From positions 2,570,628 to 2,634,627 of the forward strand of contig NZ_CM001439.1 in assembly GCF_000244955.1 (NCBI RefSeq): 64,000 nt of DNA, written 5' to 3'. Below are positions 8,832 to 17,040 of the stretch, piece after piece (the first letter of the stretch is position 1; every line of letters starts with the position of its first letter). The notes beneath the pieces are model-generated. The model saw only the letters and a program-made list of their open reading frames with translations, ran no database searches and was not told the origin of the DNA. The stretch is from Saccharomonospora marina XMU15 (GTDB taxonomy: Bacteria > Actinomycetota > Actinomycetes > Mycobacteriales > Pseudonocardiaceae). The translations under genes were made by a program, and so were the position numbers.

Positions 8832-9947
8832 TCAGTCCTCGTGCAGGATCACGCCGCGCACGTTGCTGCCCGCGTGCATGTCGGCGTAGGCCTGGTTGAT
8901 CTCGTCCAGCCGGTACGTCTTGGTGACCAGTTCGTCCAACTTGAGCCGCCCGGCCTTGTACATCGTCGCCAGCCGCTGGATTTCGTAGGTCGGGGAGCCC
9001 ATGCCGAAGATGACTCCCTGGATGCGCTTCTGCATCATCGACAGCATCCACAGGTTGATCGGCAAGCCCTCGGCCTGGATGTCTCCGATGCCGGTGACCA
9101 CCACGGTGCCGAACTTCCCGATGGCGTTCACCGCCTGCGCCACATGTTCGCCGGTGGTGACGCCCACGGTGACGATCGCCGAGTGCGCGCCCTGCCCGCC
9201 GGTGACCGACCGGGCGAAATCGGCTGCCTCGTCGATGTCGGCGAAGGTGTGGGTGGCGCCGAACCGGGTGGCGGACTCGCGCTTGAACGGTGCCGGGTCC
9301 ACCGCGATGACGTGGGCGGCTCCCCGCGCGGCAGCCGCCTGCACCGCGTTCATGCCCACGCCGCCGACGCCCATCACGATCACCGTCTGCCCGGCCTGCA
9401 CCTCGGCGGCGTACTCGGCCGAGCCCCAGCCGGTCGGCACTCCGCAGGACAGCAGCGGGGCGACGTGGAAGGGGATGTCGTCGTCGATCTTGGTGACGGA
9501 GAACTCCGACACCACGGCATGCCTGGCGAACGTGCCGACCATGGTCATCTGCCCGACGTCCGCCCCGTCGAGGTGAGCCCGGTAGGTGCCGTCGGCCATC
9601 GACCCGGCCAGCGCGTACATGCCCAGGTCGCACAGGTTGCCACGGCCGGAGGAGCACGCCACGCAGCGCCCGCAGGACGGCACGAACTGCGCGACCACAT
9701 GGTCGCCTACCGCCAGTGAAGTGACCCCGGGCCCGACGGCCTCGACCACGCCCGCGCCTTCGTGCCCTCCGATCAGCGGCAGCTTGCCCACCGGCATGTC
9801 CCCGGTGGCGGCATGATCGTCGGAATGGCACAGCCCTGCGGCCTCGAACCGCACCAGCACCTCGTTGGACGAGGGTTCGTCCAGTTCCACGTCGACGATC
9901 TGCCACTTGCCGGGCTGCTCAAGCAGCGCGGCGGCACGGGTTCGCAT
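8832..9947 (-). CDS. Zinc-dependent alcohol dehydrogenase, NDMA-dependent type
   Basis: The 371-residue medium-chain dehydrogenase has catalytic zinc ligands Cys40, His41 and GHE at 61-63. The structural zinc cysteines are Cys92, Cys95, Cys98 and Cys106, and the GVGGVG cofactor loop is near residue 195. Overall spacing and the phrase CGVPTGWGSAEYAAEVQ match the actinobacterial NDMA-dependent subfamily, in which the nicotinamide stays tightly bound and is reoxidised by an external acceptor. GGAGG precedes the ATG. A KstR-like palindrome lies 61-74 bp upstream, suggesting control by a steroid or lipid-responsive repressor. Confidence 0.92.
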   Translation of the reverse strand: MRTRAAALLEQPGKWQIVDVELDEPSSNEVLVRFEAAGLCHSDDHAATGDMPVGKLPLIGGHEGAGVVEAVGPGVTSLAVGDHVVAQFVPSCGRCVACSSGRGNLCDLGMYALAGSMADGTYRAHLDGADVGQMTMVGTFARHAVVSEFSVTKIDDDIPFHVAPLLSCGVPTGWGSAEYAAEVQAGQTVIVMGVGGVGMNAVQAAAARGAAHVIAVDPAPFKRESATRFGATHTFADIDEAADFARSVTGGQGAHSAIVTVGVTTGEHVAQAVNAIGKFGTVVVTGIGDIQAEGLPINLWMLSMMQKRIQGVIFGMGSPTYEIQRLATMYKAGRLKLDELVTKTYRLDEINQAYADMHAGSNVRGVILHED

Positions 9948-10007
9948 CGTTGTCCACCTCCATGCTGACCGGACGCCTTCCGGCCGTCGGCAACTCAGCG
10001 CTTAGAG

Positions 10008-10021
10008 TAGAACACGTTCTA
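10008..10021. promoter_or_regulatory. KstR-like operator
   Basis: TAGAACACGTTCTA fits the published KstR consensus TnnAACnnGTTnnA at every fixed position and has 6-bp mirror arms around a 2-bp centre. It lies upstream of the alcohol dehydrogenase on the minus strand; the other side is the 3' end of the fusion gene, so only the dehydrogenase is served. KstR is the TetR-family repressor of cholesterol catabolism in related actinobacteria. No kstR gene is in the window. Confidence 0.7.
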
Positions 10022-10042
10022 ATGAGGCGCCAGACCCCTCGG

Positions 10043-11671
10043 TCACCGCGCGGTCCTTCGCACTGTGACCTCGCTGACCTCCCCGATCACGTCCGGTTCG
10101 ACCCCGAGATCGCGGAGTTGGCGGGTGCGGGCGTCCACGGCCGCGAGCCCGGAGGAGCCGGCCGCTACCAGCAGCCAATCGCTGTCGGGGGACCACGCCA
10201 TCGTCCGGGCGGGGCGGAAGCGTTGCGCGACGGTGACGCCGAGGCGGTGTACCTCGCCGGTTTCCAGATCGATCAGCTCGAGCCGCAGTGGCCGGTCCGG
10301 TTCTCCGGTGAGCACGGCGGCGAGCGAGCCGTCCGGTGAGATCGAGCCCATCGCCCCGACATCCTTGCCGAAGCCGCGATTCAGTGCCCGGCGAGCCCCG
10401 GTGTCGCGATCGATCACCACGCTGGAGCAGCGCGCCCGGTCGTCACATTCGATCACCAGGAACCGGGTGGGTCCGGCGGCCCACAAGGCACCGGTGGTGA
10501 CGCGGTGCAGACCGTCCGGCCGCGCCACGTACACCCCATCGGTCGAGGTGCCGAGCACGTAGCCACGGCGATCCGACCCGATCGGCCAGAAGCCGCGCGA
10601 TGGCGTGGCCAGCGTCGTCCCGGTCCGCTCGCCTTGGAGTGTGAGCAGTTCGATCGGGCCCGTTGAGCCGTCGGCGGGCTGCAACCACACCTGCCCCGGT
10701 TCGGGCCCAGGGAAGGCGTGTCCGCCGCGGTCGAGTCCGCGCGGCACTTCACGAGCGGGCTCGCCGTCGGGCACGACGTAACCGCCCACATCGTCGAGCG
10801 GGCGGACCAGAACGCTGTCGGGGCCCGCGATGAACGCCACGGGGCCGCCGCTTCGCACCGGCGGCACCGTGGTGCGCGTGACCCGTCCTCGATCGGGCTG
10901 GATCCGCAGCACTGCTTCGTCACCGCGAGCCAGCAACTCCCACCCGCCGCTGCCGCCGAGCAACGGGTGGCCGATCTCGCGCACGGTGACCGGCGATGCC
11001 GGCGAGTCGCGGTTGCTGCTGCGCGAGGTCGTCGCGACGGTCGGGCCCGTGGCCGTGGTCGGTGCCGAACTCGGCGCGGCGGTGCCGGGCTGTTCGCCCT
11101 CCCGCCGGAGCACCGTCACCATGATCACGGCGAGCGCGACGGCGAGTAGCAGTGCCGACCAGCGAAGCCACGGTCGCGGGTGAGATGAGTGGTTCCAGCC
11201 GCGCCGGTCGCCGGGCTCACCCGAGTCGTCCTCGGCGATGCGCACATACCGCGGCTGCGGTGTGCCGGTCGGGAAGCCGGACAGCGGCCGCTCCCACAGC
11301 TTGACGACGTTGCCTTCCGGGTCCCGCACCGACGCGATCCTGCCCTCGGGGCCGGCAGGCTCGGACACGTCGACGTCGGCACCGCCTGCGCGCAGCTGCC
11401 GCACCATCGCGTCGAGGTCGTCGACCCGGAACGTCACGCCCGCGTGACCGTGGGCTGCGACCTCGTACCCGGTGTCGGCCGGTGCGGTGCCCTCCGCGCC
11501 GACCGAGACGGCGAGGTGGTCGGCCGTGGCGGACACTCGGGCACCCAGCAGATCCTCGTACCAGCGGGCGAGGCGAGCGGGGTCCGTTGCACGCAGGACC
11601 ACACCGACGATGCCGCGCACTCCCCGCACGTCGTTCCCCCGTATCGGTTGCGGGTGTCCCTCTCCGGTCAT
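10043..11671 (-). CDS. VOC (glyoxalase-like) domain fused through a membrane segment to a beta-propeller
   Basis: One uninterrupted 542-residue frame holds three parts. Residues about 17-130 are a vicinal-oxygen-chelate domain (DPARLARWYEDLLG, HAGVTFRVDDLDAMV, DPEGNVVKLWE). Residues about 169-189 form one transmembrane helix, followed by a Ser/Thr/Pro-rich linker. Residues about 230-540 are repeated beta-rich blades with motifs such as SPDGSLAAVL and SPDSDWLLVAAG, as in WD40-like propellers. The VOC part would be cytoplasmic and the propeller outside. Family knowledge gives no function for this combination. A separate start near GTG 11245 for the membrane-propeller half is possible, but no stop separates the halves. 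Confidence 0.75.
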   Translation of the reverse strand: MTGEGHPQPIRGNDVRGVRGIVGVVLRATDPARLARWYEDLLGARVSATADHLAVSVGAEGTAPADTGYEVAAHGHAGVTFRVDDLDAMVRQLRAGGADVDVSEPAGPEGRIASVRDPEGNVVKLWERPLSGFPTGTPQPRYVRIAEDDSGEPGDRRGWNHSSHPRPWLRWSALLLAVALAVIMVTVLRREGEQPGTAAPSSAPTTATGPTVATTSRSSNRDSPASPVTVREIGHPLLGGSGGWELLARGDEAVLRIQPDRGRVTRTTVPPVRSGGPVAFIAGPDSVLVRPLDDVGGYVVPDGEPAREVPRGLDRGGHAFPGPEPGQVWLQPADGSTGPIELLTLQGERTGTTLATPSRGFWPIGSDRRGYVLGTSTDGVYVARPDGLHRVTTGALWAAGPTRFLVIECDDRARCSSVVIDRDTGARRALNRGFGKDVGAMGSISPDGSLAAVLTGEPDRPLRLELIDLETGEVHRLGVTVAQRFRPARTMAWSPDSDWLLVAAGSSGLAAVDARTRQLRDLGVEPDVIGEVSEVTVRRTAR

Positions 11672-11808
11672 CCTGGCCTGTGGCGCGGCACCTGTCGACC
11701 CGTCGAACCCGGCGAAAGGGGTCGCGCGAGCGACAGGCGGATCGTAGGCTCAGCAGTCCGCGAAGCAGGGTCGAGCCGGCTCGCGGAGCCGGGAGGGAAG
11801 GCGTTTCG

Positions 11809-12216
11809 GTGGCATCGTGGGAGGACCTCGTCGCCTACGTCGGTCAGGAATACGACGTGGTGCGCGAGGAACCGGACGAGATCCGGATCAAGATCGGCTA
11901 TGGGGAGGACGAGTACGCCCCGAGGCGGGCCCAGGTCGTGATCATCGCCAGGGAGATCATGGACAGGAAGGAGGAATGGGTCCAGATCGCCACCCCGTTC
12001 GCTCGCGTCGGCCAGGTCGACCTGCGGGCCGTACTGACCGAGATCGGCAACACCACGGTGGTGGGCGGCGCCGTGCTCATGGGCGACCATCTGGTGCTGC
12101 GGCACTCGCTGCCGCTGGTCAACCTCGACATCAACGAATTCGTCGATCCGCTCGAACTGGTGACCGGGTCGGCGGAACTGCTCGAGGAACAGTTCACCGG
12201 GCGCGACGACTACTGA
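11809..12216 (+). CDS. YbjN-domain / type III chaperone-like protein
   Basis: GTG 11809 follows a good purine-rich site (GGGAGGGAAGG) and gives 135 residues. The alpha/beta pattern, with WVQIATPFARVGQVD and the LRHSLPLVNLDINEF strand, resembles the YbjN / type III secretion chaperone-like fold common in actinobacteria, where its role is unknown. It is acidic, soluble and has no signal peptide. Its last codons form the first unit of a 10-bp tandem repeat that runs past the stop. Confidence 0.7.
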   Translation: MASWEDLVAYVGQEYDVVREEPDEIRIKIGYGEDEYAPRRAQVVIIAREIMDRKEEWVQIATPFARVGQVDLRAVLTEIGNTTVVGGAVLMGDHLVLRHSLPLVNLDINEFVDPLELVTGSAELLEEQFTGRDDY

Positions 12217-12254
12217 CGACTACTGACGACTGCTGACGACTGCTGACGACTGCT
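12205..12254 (+). repeat. Five tandem copies of a 10-bp unit across a stop codon
   Basis: Units at 12205, 12215, 12225, 12235 and 12245 read GACGACTACT (twice) then GACGACTGCT (three times). The stop TGA at 12214-12216 lies at the first junction. The unit is not a multiple of three, so copy-number change would not lengthen the protein, because the stop is in the first repeats. Confidence 0.9.
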
Positions 12255-12266
12255 GACGCAGTCGTC
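12245..12266 (+). terminator. Hairpin after the YbjN-like gene
   Basis: The last repeat unit pairs with the following bases: GACGACTGC (12245-12253) and GCAGTCGTC (12258-12266) around a TGAC loop. The 9-bp stem lacks a T-tract and may act as a factor-independent-like terminator of the kind common in high-GC actinobacteria. Confidence 0.5.
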
Positions 12267-12303
12267 GGCCGCCGCCGACCGGCGAGCTCGATATGGGGGA
12301 TCG

Positions 12304-13454
12304 ATGGGACCTGGGCACAGCGCACGCAAGATCGATCGTGTCGAGCCGACCGGTGAGTGTCCGATGTGGTGTGCGGATGACGGGGTGTGGCATGTCGACG
12401 GCTACGCCGCGGCCCGTGCCGTGCTCCGCAGCACCGACACCGTGCAGGCGGGTCTCGGGGTACGGACCGTGGAGAAGCTGCCGTCGAGGATCCGCCGCCC
12501 GGTGCTGTACCGGGACGGCCCGGAGCACAGGGAAGACCGCAGGCAGACCGCGCGGTTCTTCACGCCTCGCCGGGTGGAGGAGCACTACCGCGACCTCATG
12601 GTTCGGATCGCCGACGAACAACTCGCGACCCTGCGCGAGACGGGCAGAGCCGACCTCGCCGAGTTGAGCTTCAACCTCGCCATCGGCGTCGCCGCCGCGG
12701 TGATCGGGCTCACCGACAGCAAACCGGGCATCAGGCGACGGCTGGAACGCTTCTTCCCGGAACGGTTCGGCACGCCGGGACTGACCACGCCGCGCGGAAT
12801 CTACTGGATGCTGCGGCAGAACCTGAACTGGCTGCGGGTCTACCTCGGCGACGTCCGGCCCGCCGTGCGGGCGCGGCGAACGCGGCGCCGCGACGATCTG
12901 ATCTCCCACCTGCTCGACGACGGCTGCTCGGCGGCGGAGATTCTGGGCGGAGTTCATCGTCGTGGCGGCCTGGCACCTGTTCACCGACGACGACCTGCGG
13001 CAGCGGTACAGTGCTGCGGCCGAGCCACAACGACTCGCCGTCCTGCACGAGATTCTGCGGCTGGAGCCCGGTAATCGGCAGCCTGGCGAGAAGGACGACG
13101 GCGCCCATCGAACTGCGGTGCGACGGCGAGGCGGTCACCGTGCCCGCGGGGAGTTTGATCGACATCCACCTCAGTTCCGCCAATGTCGATTCCCGCGCGG
13201 TCGGCCGGTTGCCGCTGACACTGCGTCCCGGTAGGGAGATCGCAGAAGGAGGTGGGGCGGCCGCGTTGTCCTTCGGCGACGGCCCGCACAAGTGCCCTGG
13301 CGCGAACATCGCGGTACTGGAGGCGGACATCTTGCTGCACCGGCTGTTCGCGCTTCCCGGGGTCACAATGGACACACCTCCCAGAGTTGGCTTCAAGGCC
13401 GATATCGCCGGCTACGAACTGCGAGGACTCACGGTTTCGGTCGGCTCGGGCTGA
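12304..13454 (+). pseudogene. Cytochrome P450, broken by two frameshifts and an I-helix deletion
   Basis: From ATG 12304 the P450 reads in frame 1 up to SAAEILGG. It continues in frame 2 from about 12950 ([20 protein letters not shown] to LRLEP, near 13069) and finishes in frame 3 ([18 protein letters not shown] to the stop at 13454). The heme loop FGDGPHKCPG is intact near 13275-13305, and the helix-[10 protein letters not shown] block is present. The second shift is explained by one extra C in the CCC run at 13067-13069. At the first junction the protein jumps from helix H straight to the end of helix I: some 15 to 20 residues including the oxygen-binding motif are missing, consistent with a short out-of-frame deletion. 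It cannot make a working enzyme. Confidence 0.85.
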
Positions 13455-13479
13455 CTTCCCGAGCGGTCGGCGGGCGCTG

Positions 13480-14220
13480 TCAGCACCGGATCGCCCACGA
13501 CCACAGCAGGGTCCACAGGTGGCCCTCCACGGCCTGGCCCGCGTCGTTGAGGTGGGCGTTGTCGCTGTCCCACAGGCCGGCCGTGTCGGTGTAGGGGTCG
13601 TCGATGTACTGCTGCATGTCCACAAGGCCGGTTCCCAGTTCGACGGCGACCCGGTGGTTGACGGCGGTGTAGTGCGACCACGGCCTGCCCGCGTTGGGCC
13701 ACTTGATGTCGGGGTAGGTGATGATCAGGATGTCGACGCCGGGCCGCGCGTCCCGCAGACCCGTGACCAGCCTGCGCAGGTCGGCCTCGGCGGTCGCGGG
13801 TTCGATGTTGTTCACGTACTCGTTGACCAGCGCGCCACCGATGATGACCAGGTCCGGCTGGGTGGCGGCGACGCGGTCGATCGCCTCCGCGGTGGTCGGC
13901 CAGCGCCCGCCCGCGAAGAAGTCCTTGATCATCGCCCCGTTCCTGGCGTAGACGTCGGTGACGGTGCCCCATTCGGCCTTGGCGTTTCGGGCAAGCCTGG
14001 CCACCCTGCCGTAGCGGGTGGGCCAGTAGCCGTTGTCGGGCGAGTCGTACCCGGTGGTGGCGTATCCGGTCTCACTCGACGCTCCGAGCACGGCCAGGTT
14101 GGAACGGTCGGCGCACCAGGTGCTGGCGGCATCCTGCGCGCTCGCGGACGGAAGGTTCACGATCGTCGCGGCGACGGCGAGGACACCGGCGCTCGCGAGC
14201 AGGTTCGCCGTTCTGGACAC
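13480..14220 (-). CDS. Secreted SGNH/GDSL-type esterase
   Basis: The 246-residue protein begins with a signal peptide (hydrophobic core about residues 6-22, cleavage near SASAQ-DA). The SGNH blocks are LGASSETG with the nucleophile at about Ser48, GGALVNEY with the block III Asn, and DNAHLND with Asp220 and His223 close to the C-terminus. Such enzymes hydrolyse esters or deacetylate polysaccharides outside the cell. It is monocistronic, with a 450-bp upstream region containing a long inverted repeat. It converges with the broken P450. Confidence 0.88.
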   Translation of the reverse strand: MSRTANLLASAGVLAVAATIVNLPSASAQDAASTWCADRSNLAVLGASSETGYATTGYDSPDNGYWPTRYGRVARLARNAKAEWGTVTDVYARNGAMIKDFFAGGRWPTTAEAIDRVAATQPDLVIIGGALVNEYVNNIEPATAEADLRRLVTGLRDARPGVDILIITYPDIKWPNAGRPWSHYTAVNHRVAVELGTGLVDMQQYIDDPYTDTAGLWDSDNAHLNDAGQAVEGHLWTLLWSWAIRC

Positions 14221-14280
14221 CGCAGGACACTCCTCATCGGACGGTAGCGAGGTGGCGAGAGAGGAGCATGGTGAGAAATT

Positions 14281-14330
14281 CGCGAACCGAACACAATCCG
14301 GTGAAGAGTTTTTTGTTCGTCCGGTTCGCG
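14281..14330. repeat. 9-bp inverted repeat around an AT-richer core upstream of the esterase
   Basis: CGCGAACCG at 14281-14289 and CGGTTCGCG at 14322-14330 are perfect complements separated by 32 bp that include a run of six T. It lies 60-110 bp upstream of the esterase start and is much less GC-rich than its surroundings. It could be a regulator site or a leader structure. Confidence 0.6.
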
Positions 14331-14581
14331 CTTCTCGCAGCGCCGCTGCCGCGCGATGTGATCATGTCGCGTTCGTCGGGTTTCGCAATAGTGCGGATGG
14401 CACCAACCCGGTGGGCCGGATGGCGGGCGCGGCGGCAGCGGGCGAGCACTCTTCTCGGGATCGTTACCGTGTCGCCACCGCGGCGCGACCGGTACCAGCT
14501 GTCCGTTGTGGACGAAACGTTTCCGCGGCCGCCGAGAACGCCTCTACCGGAGCCGACGCCAAGCTGTCAGGCTGGTGTACT

Positions 14582-14626
14582 GGTCGATCCACGATGGGTC
14601 GGTCCACGATGGGTCGATCCACGTTG
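14582..14626 (+). repeat. Three tandem copies of a 15-bp unit
   Basis: Units GGTCGATCCACGATG, GGTCGGTCCACGATG and GGTCGATCCACGTTG follow one another without gaps at 14582, 14597 and 14612, ending 43 bp before the next start codon. They could be regulator sites or a slippage product. Confidence 0.85.
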
Positions 14627-14669
14627 ACGCCAGCTGACATCGCGAAACGCAGGGAGGCCGCGGCGGACC

Positions 14670-15233
14670 ATGGGCAGGCTCGAACCGATGTACCCGCAAG
14701 AGCTCGACGAAGGTCGGCGCGGACTCTACGAGGCGATCACGAAAGGACCGCGTGCGGCTGGGCGCCACTTCCCGCTCACCGGTGAGCACGGCGAGCTGCG
14801 CGGCCCCTTCAACGCGTTCCTGCTCTCGCCCGAGCTGGGCGGTGCGTTGCAGGAGCTCGGGGCAGCCGTCCGGTACCGCTCATCGCTCACGCCGCGGGCC
14901 CGCGAGATCGCGATCCTGCTGGTGGCGGCGCACTGGGACTGCGCATACGAGCGCTTCGCCCACGAGCGGGTGGGACGCTCCGTCGGCATCACCGAGGCCG
15001 AACTCGCCGAGTTGCGGGGTGGGGTAGTTCCTGAGCTCGACGACGCCTACGAACGGGCGTGCGCGCACCTTGTTCGCGCCATGACAGGTGGTGACGTCGA
15101 CGAGGAGGTGTGGGAGACCTGGGTGCCGGTGGTCGGCGAGGCGACCGTGTTCGAGCTGACCACTCTGGTCGGCTACTACTCCACGCTCGCGCTGCAGTTG
15201 CGGGTGTTTCGAGTCAGCCCGCACGCCGACTAG
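14670..15233 (+). CDS. Carboxymuconolactone decarboxylase (AhpD-like) family protein
   Basis: The 187-residue protein has the CMD-family core at residues 74-101: TPRAREIAILLVAAHWD, then C91 and H98 in CAYERFAHERVG. The usual C-x2-C redox pair is reduced to a single Cys, the arrangement of non-peroxidase CMD proteins. A GGGAGG lies about 12 nt upstream of ATG 14670; ATG 14688 is an alternative. No neighbouring aromatic pathway genes identify a substrate. Confidence 0.85.
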   Translation: MGRLEPMYPQELDEGRRGLYEAITKGPRAAGRHFPLTGEHGELRGPFNAFLLSPELGGALQELGAAVRYRSSLTPRAREIAILLVAAHWDCAYERFAHERVGRSVGITEAELAELRGGVVPELDDAYERACAHLVRAMTGGDVDEEVWETWVPVVGEATVFELTTLVGYYSTLALQLRVFRVSPHAD

Positions 15234-15349
15234 CCACGGTCGACCCAGCCGATCCGGGTGCACGCCCGCTCCGAGGCCGCGCGACCCTCACGAAGCCGTC
15301 GCCGAGCCTCGCTGCCCAGCGGGCATGCCCTGGCACAGCCCGGCCGCCT

Positions 15350-16879
15350 TCACTGCCGCCGATTGTCGCCGAGGTGCCTTCGGTGGCCTCGCCGGATCAG
15401 CGGCAAGGTGTGGGTGGTCGCGGACGCGGCCACCGCGTAGTCGGCCAGTCCCGGCGGCGGCGGTCGGCGGGCGGCGAGCAGCGCCAGCACCACGCCGACC
15501 GCGGAAAATGCCGCCATCGCGATCGATGCCCCCGAAAACGCCGTGGCCAACGACTCCGCCGCCGTGTCACCACGGCCCTCGCGTTGCTCGGTGACTCTGG
15601 TGTAGATGCCCGCGACCACGGCCGTCATGACCGCCCCGCCGACGTAGCGGGCCATGTTCGATATCCCGGAGGCCGCTCCTACTTGCTCGGGTGGCACGGC
15701 GGCGGTGGCGATGGAGGAGGCGGGCGAGTTCGACAACGCCAGCCCGATTGCCACCCCCAGCAGCGGGACGACGAACATGCCGTAGTCCCAGGACGGGCGC
15801 ACCATGGCCAGCGCGCCGAACGAGGCGGTCAGCAGCGCGAACCCGGTGCCGATGACGGTGCGGGAGCCGAAGTGATGGGCCAGCGGGGCGACCAGCGGCG
15901 CGATGAGCACCACCGCCGCGGCCAGCGGCAGCGTGGCGAGGCCTGCCTGCAGGCTGGTCATGTCGAGTGCCTGCGGCTGCTGGAAGTACAGGCTCAGCAC
16001 GAAGCTCAGTGCGGCTATCGCCCCCGCGCCGATGAGGATCGCGCCGGTGGCACCGACGAGTGCGGTGTTGCGCAGCAGTCGCAGGTCGAGCAGCGGTGCG
16101 GCGACATGGCGTTCGACCAGCACGAAACCCATCACCGCCAGTGCGGACGTGACCAAGCAGGCCAGCGTGGGCAGCGAGATCCAACCCCAGGAGGCACCCT
16201 CGGTCATGGCGAGGACGAACGGTACGAGCGCCGCGGCGATCAGCACGGTCCCGGCCACGTCGACCCTGCGAGGCCTGTTCGGGTCACGCGACTCCGGTAC
16301 CACCCGCAGGACCAGCGGGATGCACGCCGTGGCGATCGCGGCGTCGATCCAGAACAGCCCCTGCCAACCCGCCACCTCGTTGAGCACGCCGCCGACCACC
16401 GGCCCCGCCGCGGCGCCCGAGGCGGCCGCTGCCCCCCAGAGTGAGACCGCTTTCAGTTGCGCGTCACCGGAGGAGTTCACCGAGAGCAGGCTCAGCCCGC
16501 TGGCCAGCAGCGTGGCGCCTGCCGCGCCCTGGACCAGCCTGCCGAACACCACCACCTGCCCGCTGCCTGCCAGCGCGATGATCAGGCACGAGACGATGAA
16601 CAACCCGAAGCCGAGCAGGAACAGCTTGCGCCTGCCGAACACGTCGCCGAGCGCGCCCGCCGTGACGATCACGGCGGCTCCCACCAGGAGGTAACCGGTC
16701 ACCGCCCACTGCAGCAGGCCCACCGGGGCATCGAGGTCGACGCTGATCGGCGGGATCAGGATGCTGACGGCGGAGCTGTTGGCGTTGACCACGAACGTGG
16801 AAAGGCAGGCGGGGAGCAACACGCCCCAACCGGGGCGCGTGCCCTGTTCGGTGGCGTCGGGTGGCCGGGTTCCTCGCAT
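15350..16879 (-). CDS. MFS transporter, DHA2-type (14 membrane segments)
   Basis: The 509-residue protein shows the drug:H+ antiporter-2 layout. The motif A region GDVFGRRKLFLLGF is near residue 80, motif C-like GPVVGGVL is near 160, and two extra central helices make 14 in all. Family members export drugs, dyes or metabolites using the proton gradient. The neighbouring genes do not identify a substrate. The 117 bp to the CMD gene holds no obvious terminator. Confidence 0.92.
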   Translation of the reverse strand: MRGTRPPDATEQGTRPGWGVLLPACLSTFVVNANSSAVSILIPPISVDLDAPVGLLQWAVTGYLLVGAAVIVTAGALGDVFGRRKLFLLGFGLFIVSCLIIALAGSGQVVVFGRLVQGAAGATLLASGLSLLSVNSSGDAQLKAVSLWGAAAASGAAAGPVVGGVLNEVAGWQGLFWIDAAIATACIPLVLRVVPESRDPNRPRRVDVAGTVLIAAALVPFVLAMTEGASWGWISLPTLACLVTSALAVMGFVLVERHVAAPLLDLRLLRNTALVGATGAILIGAGAIAALSFVLSLYFQQPQALDMTSLQAGLATLPLAAAVVLIAPLVAPLAHHFGSRTVIGTGFALLTASFGALAMVRPSWDYGMFVVPLLGVAIGLALSNSPASSIATAAVPPEQVGAASGISNMARYVGGAVMTAVVAGIYTRVTEQREGRGDTAAESLATAFSGASIAMAAFSAVGVVLALLAARRPPPPGLADYAVAASATTHTLPLIRRGHRRHLGDNRRQ

Positions 16880-17040
16880 GTTCTGAACCGTTTGTCGTGC
16901 TGCCCGTGGTGGGCAAGGGCCGAAAGACTCCGGTCACCTGCTGTTGCCCGCGTGAGGTACGGCACAACTGACAAACGAGTTCGGTACGCCTAAACTCTGT
17001 CTTCGCAATCACGAATGCGGTTGGTCGAGAGGTGGGCGGG

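Larger units (their letters stand above)
14221..14669. other. Intergenic region between esterase and CMD-like gene
   Basis: About 450 bp in the divergent gap between the SGNH esterase and the carboxymuconolactone decarboxylase-like gene. Apart from the inverted repeat at 14281-14330 and the tandem repeat at 14582-14626, no gene is supported. Open frames on both strands here lack family features and good ribosome-binding sites. Confidence 0.5.

Noticed and set aside
12304-13454. Programmed frameshifting in the P450 gene
   Set aside because: Two shifts plus a missing piece of helix I fit mutation better. No slippery heptamer or downstream structure is evident at either junction.
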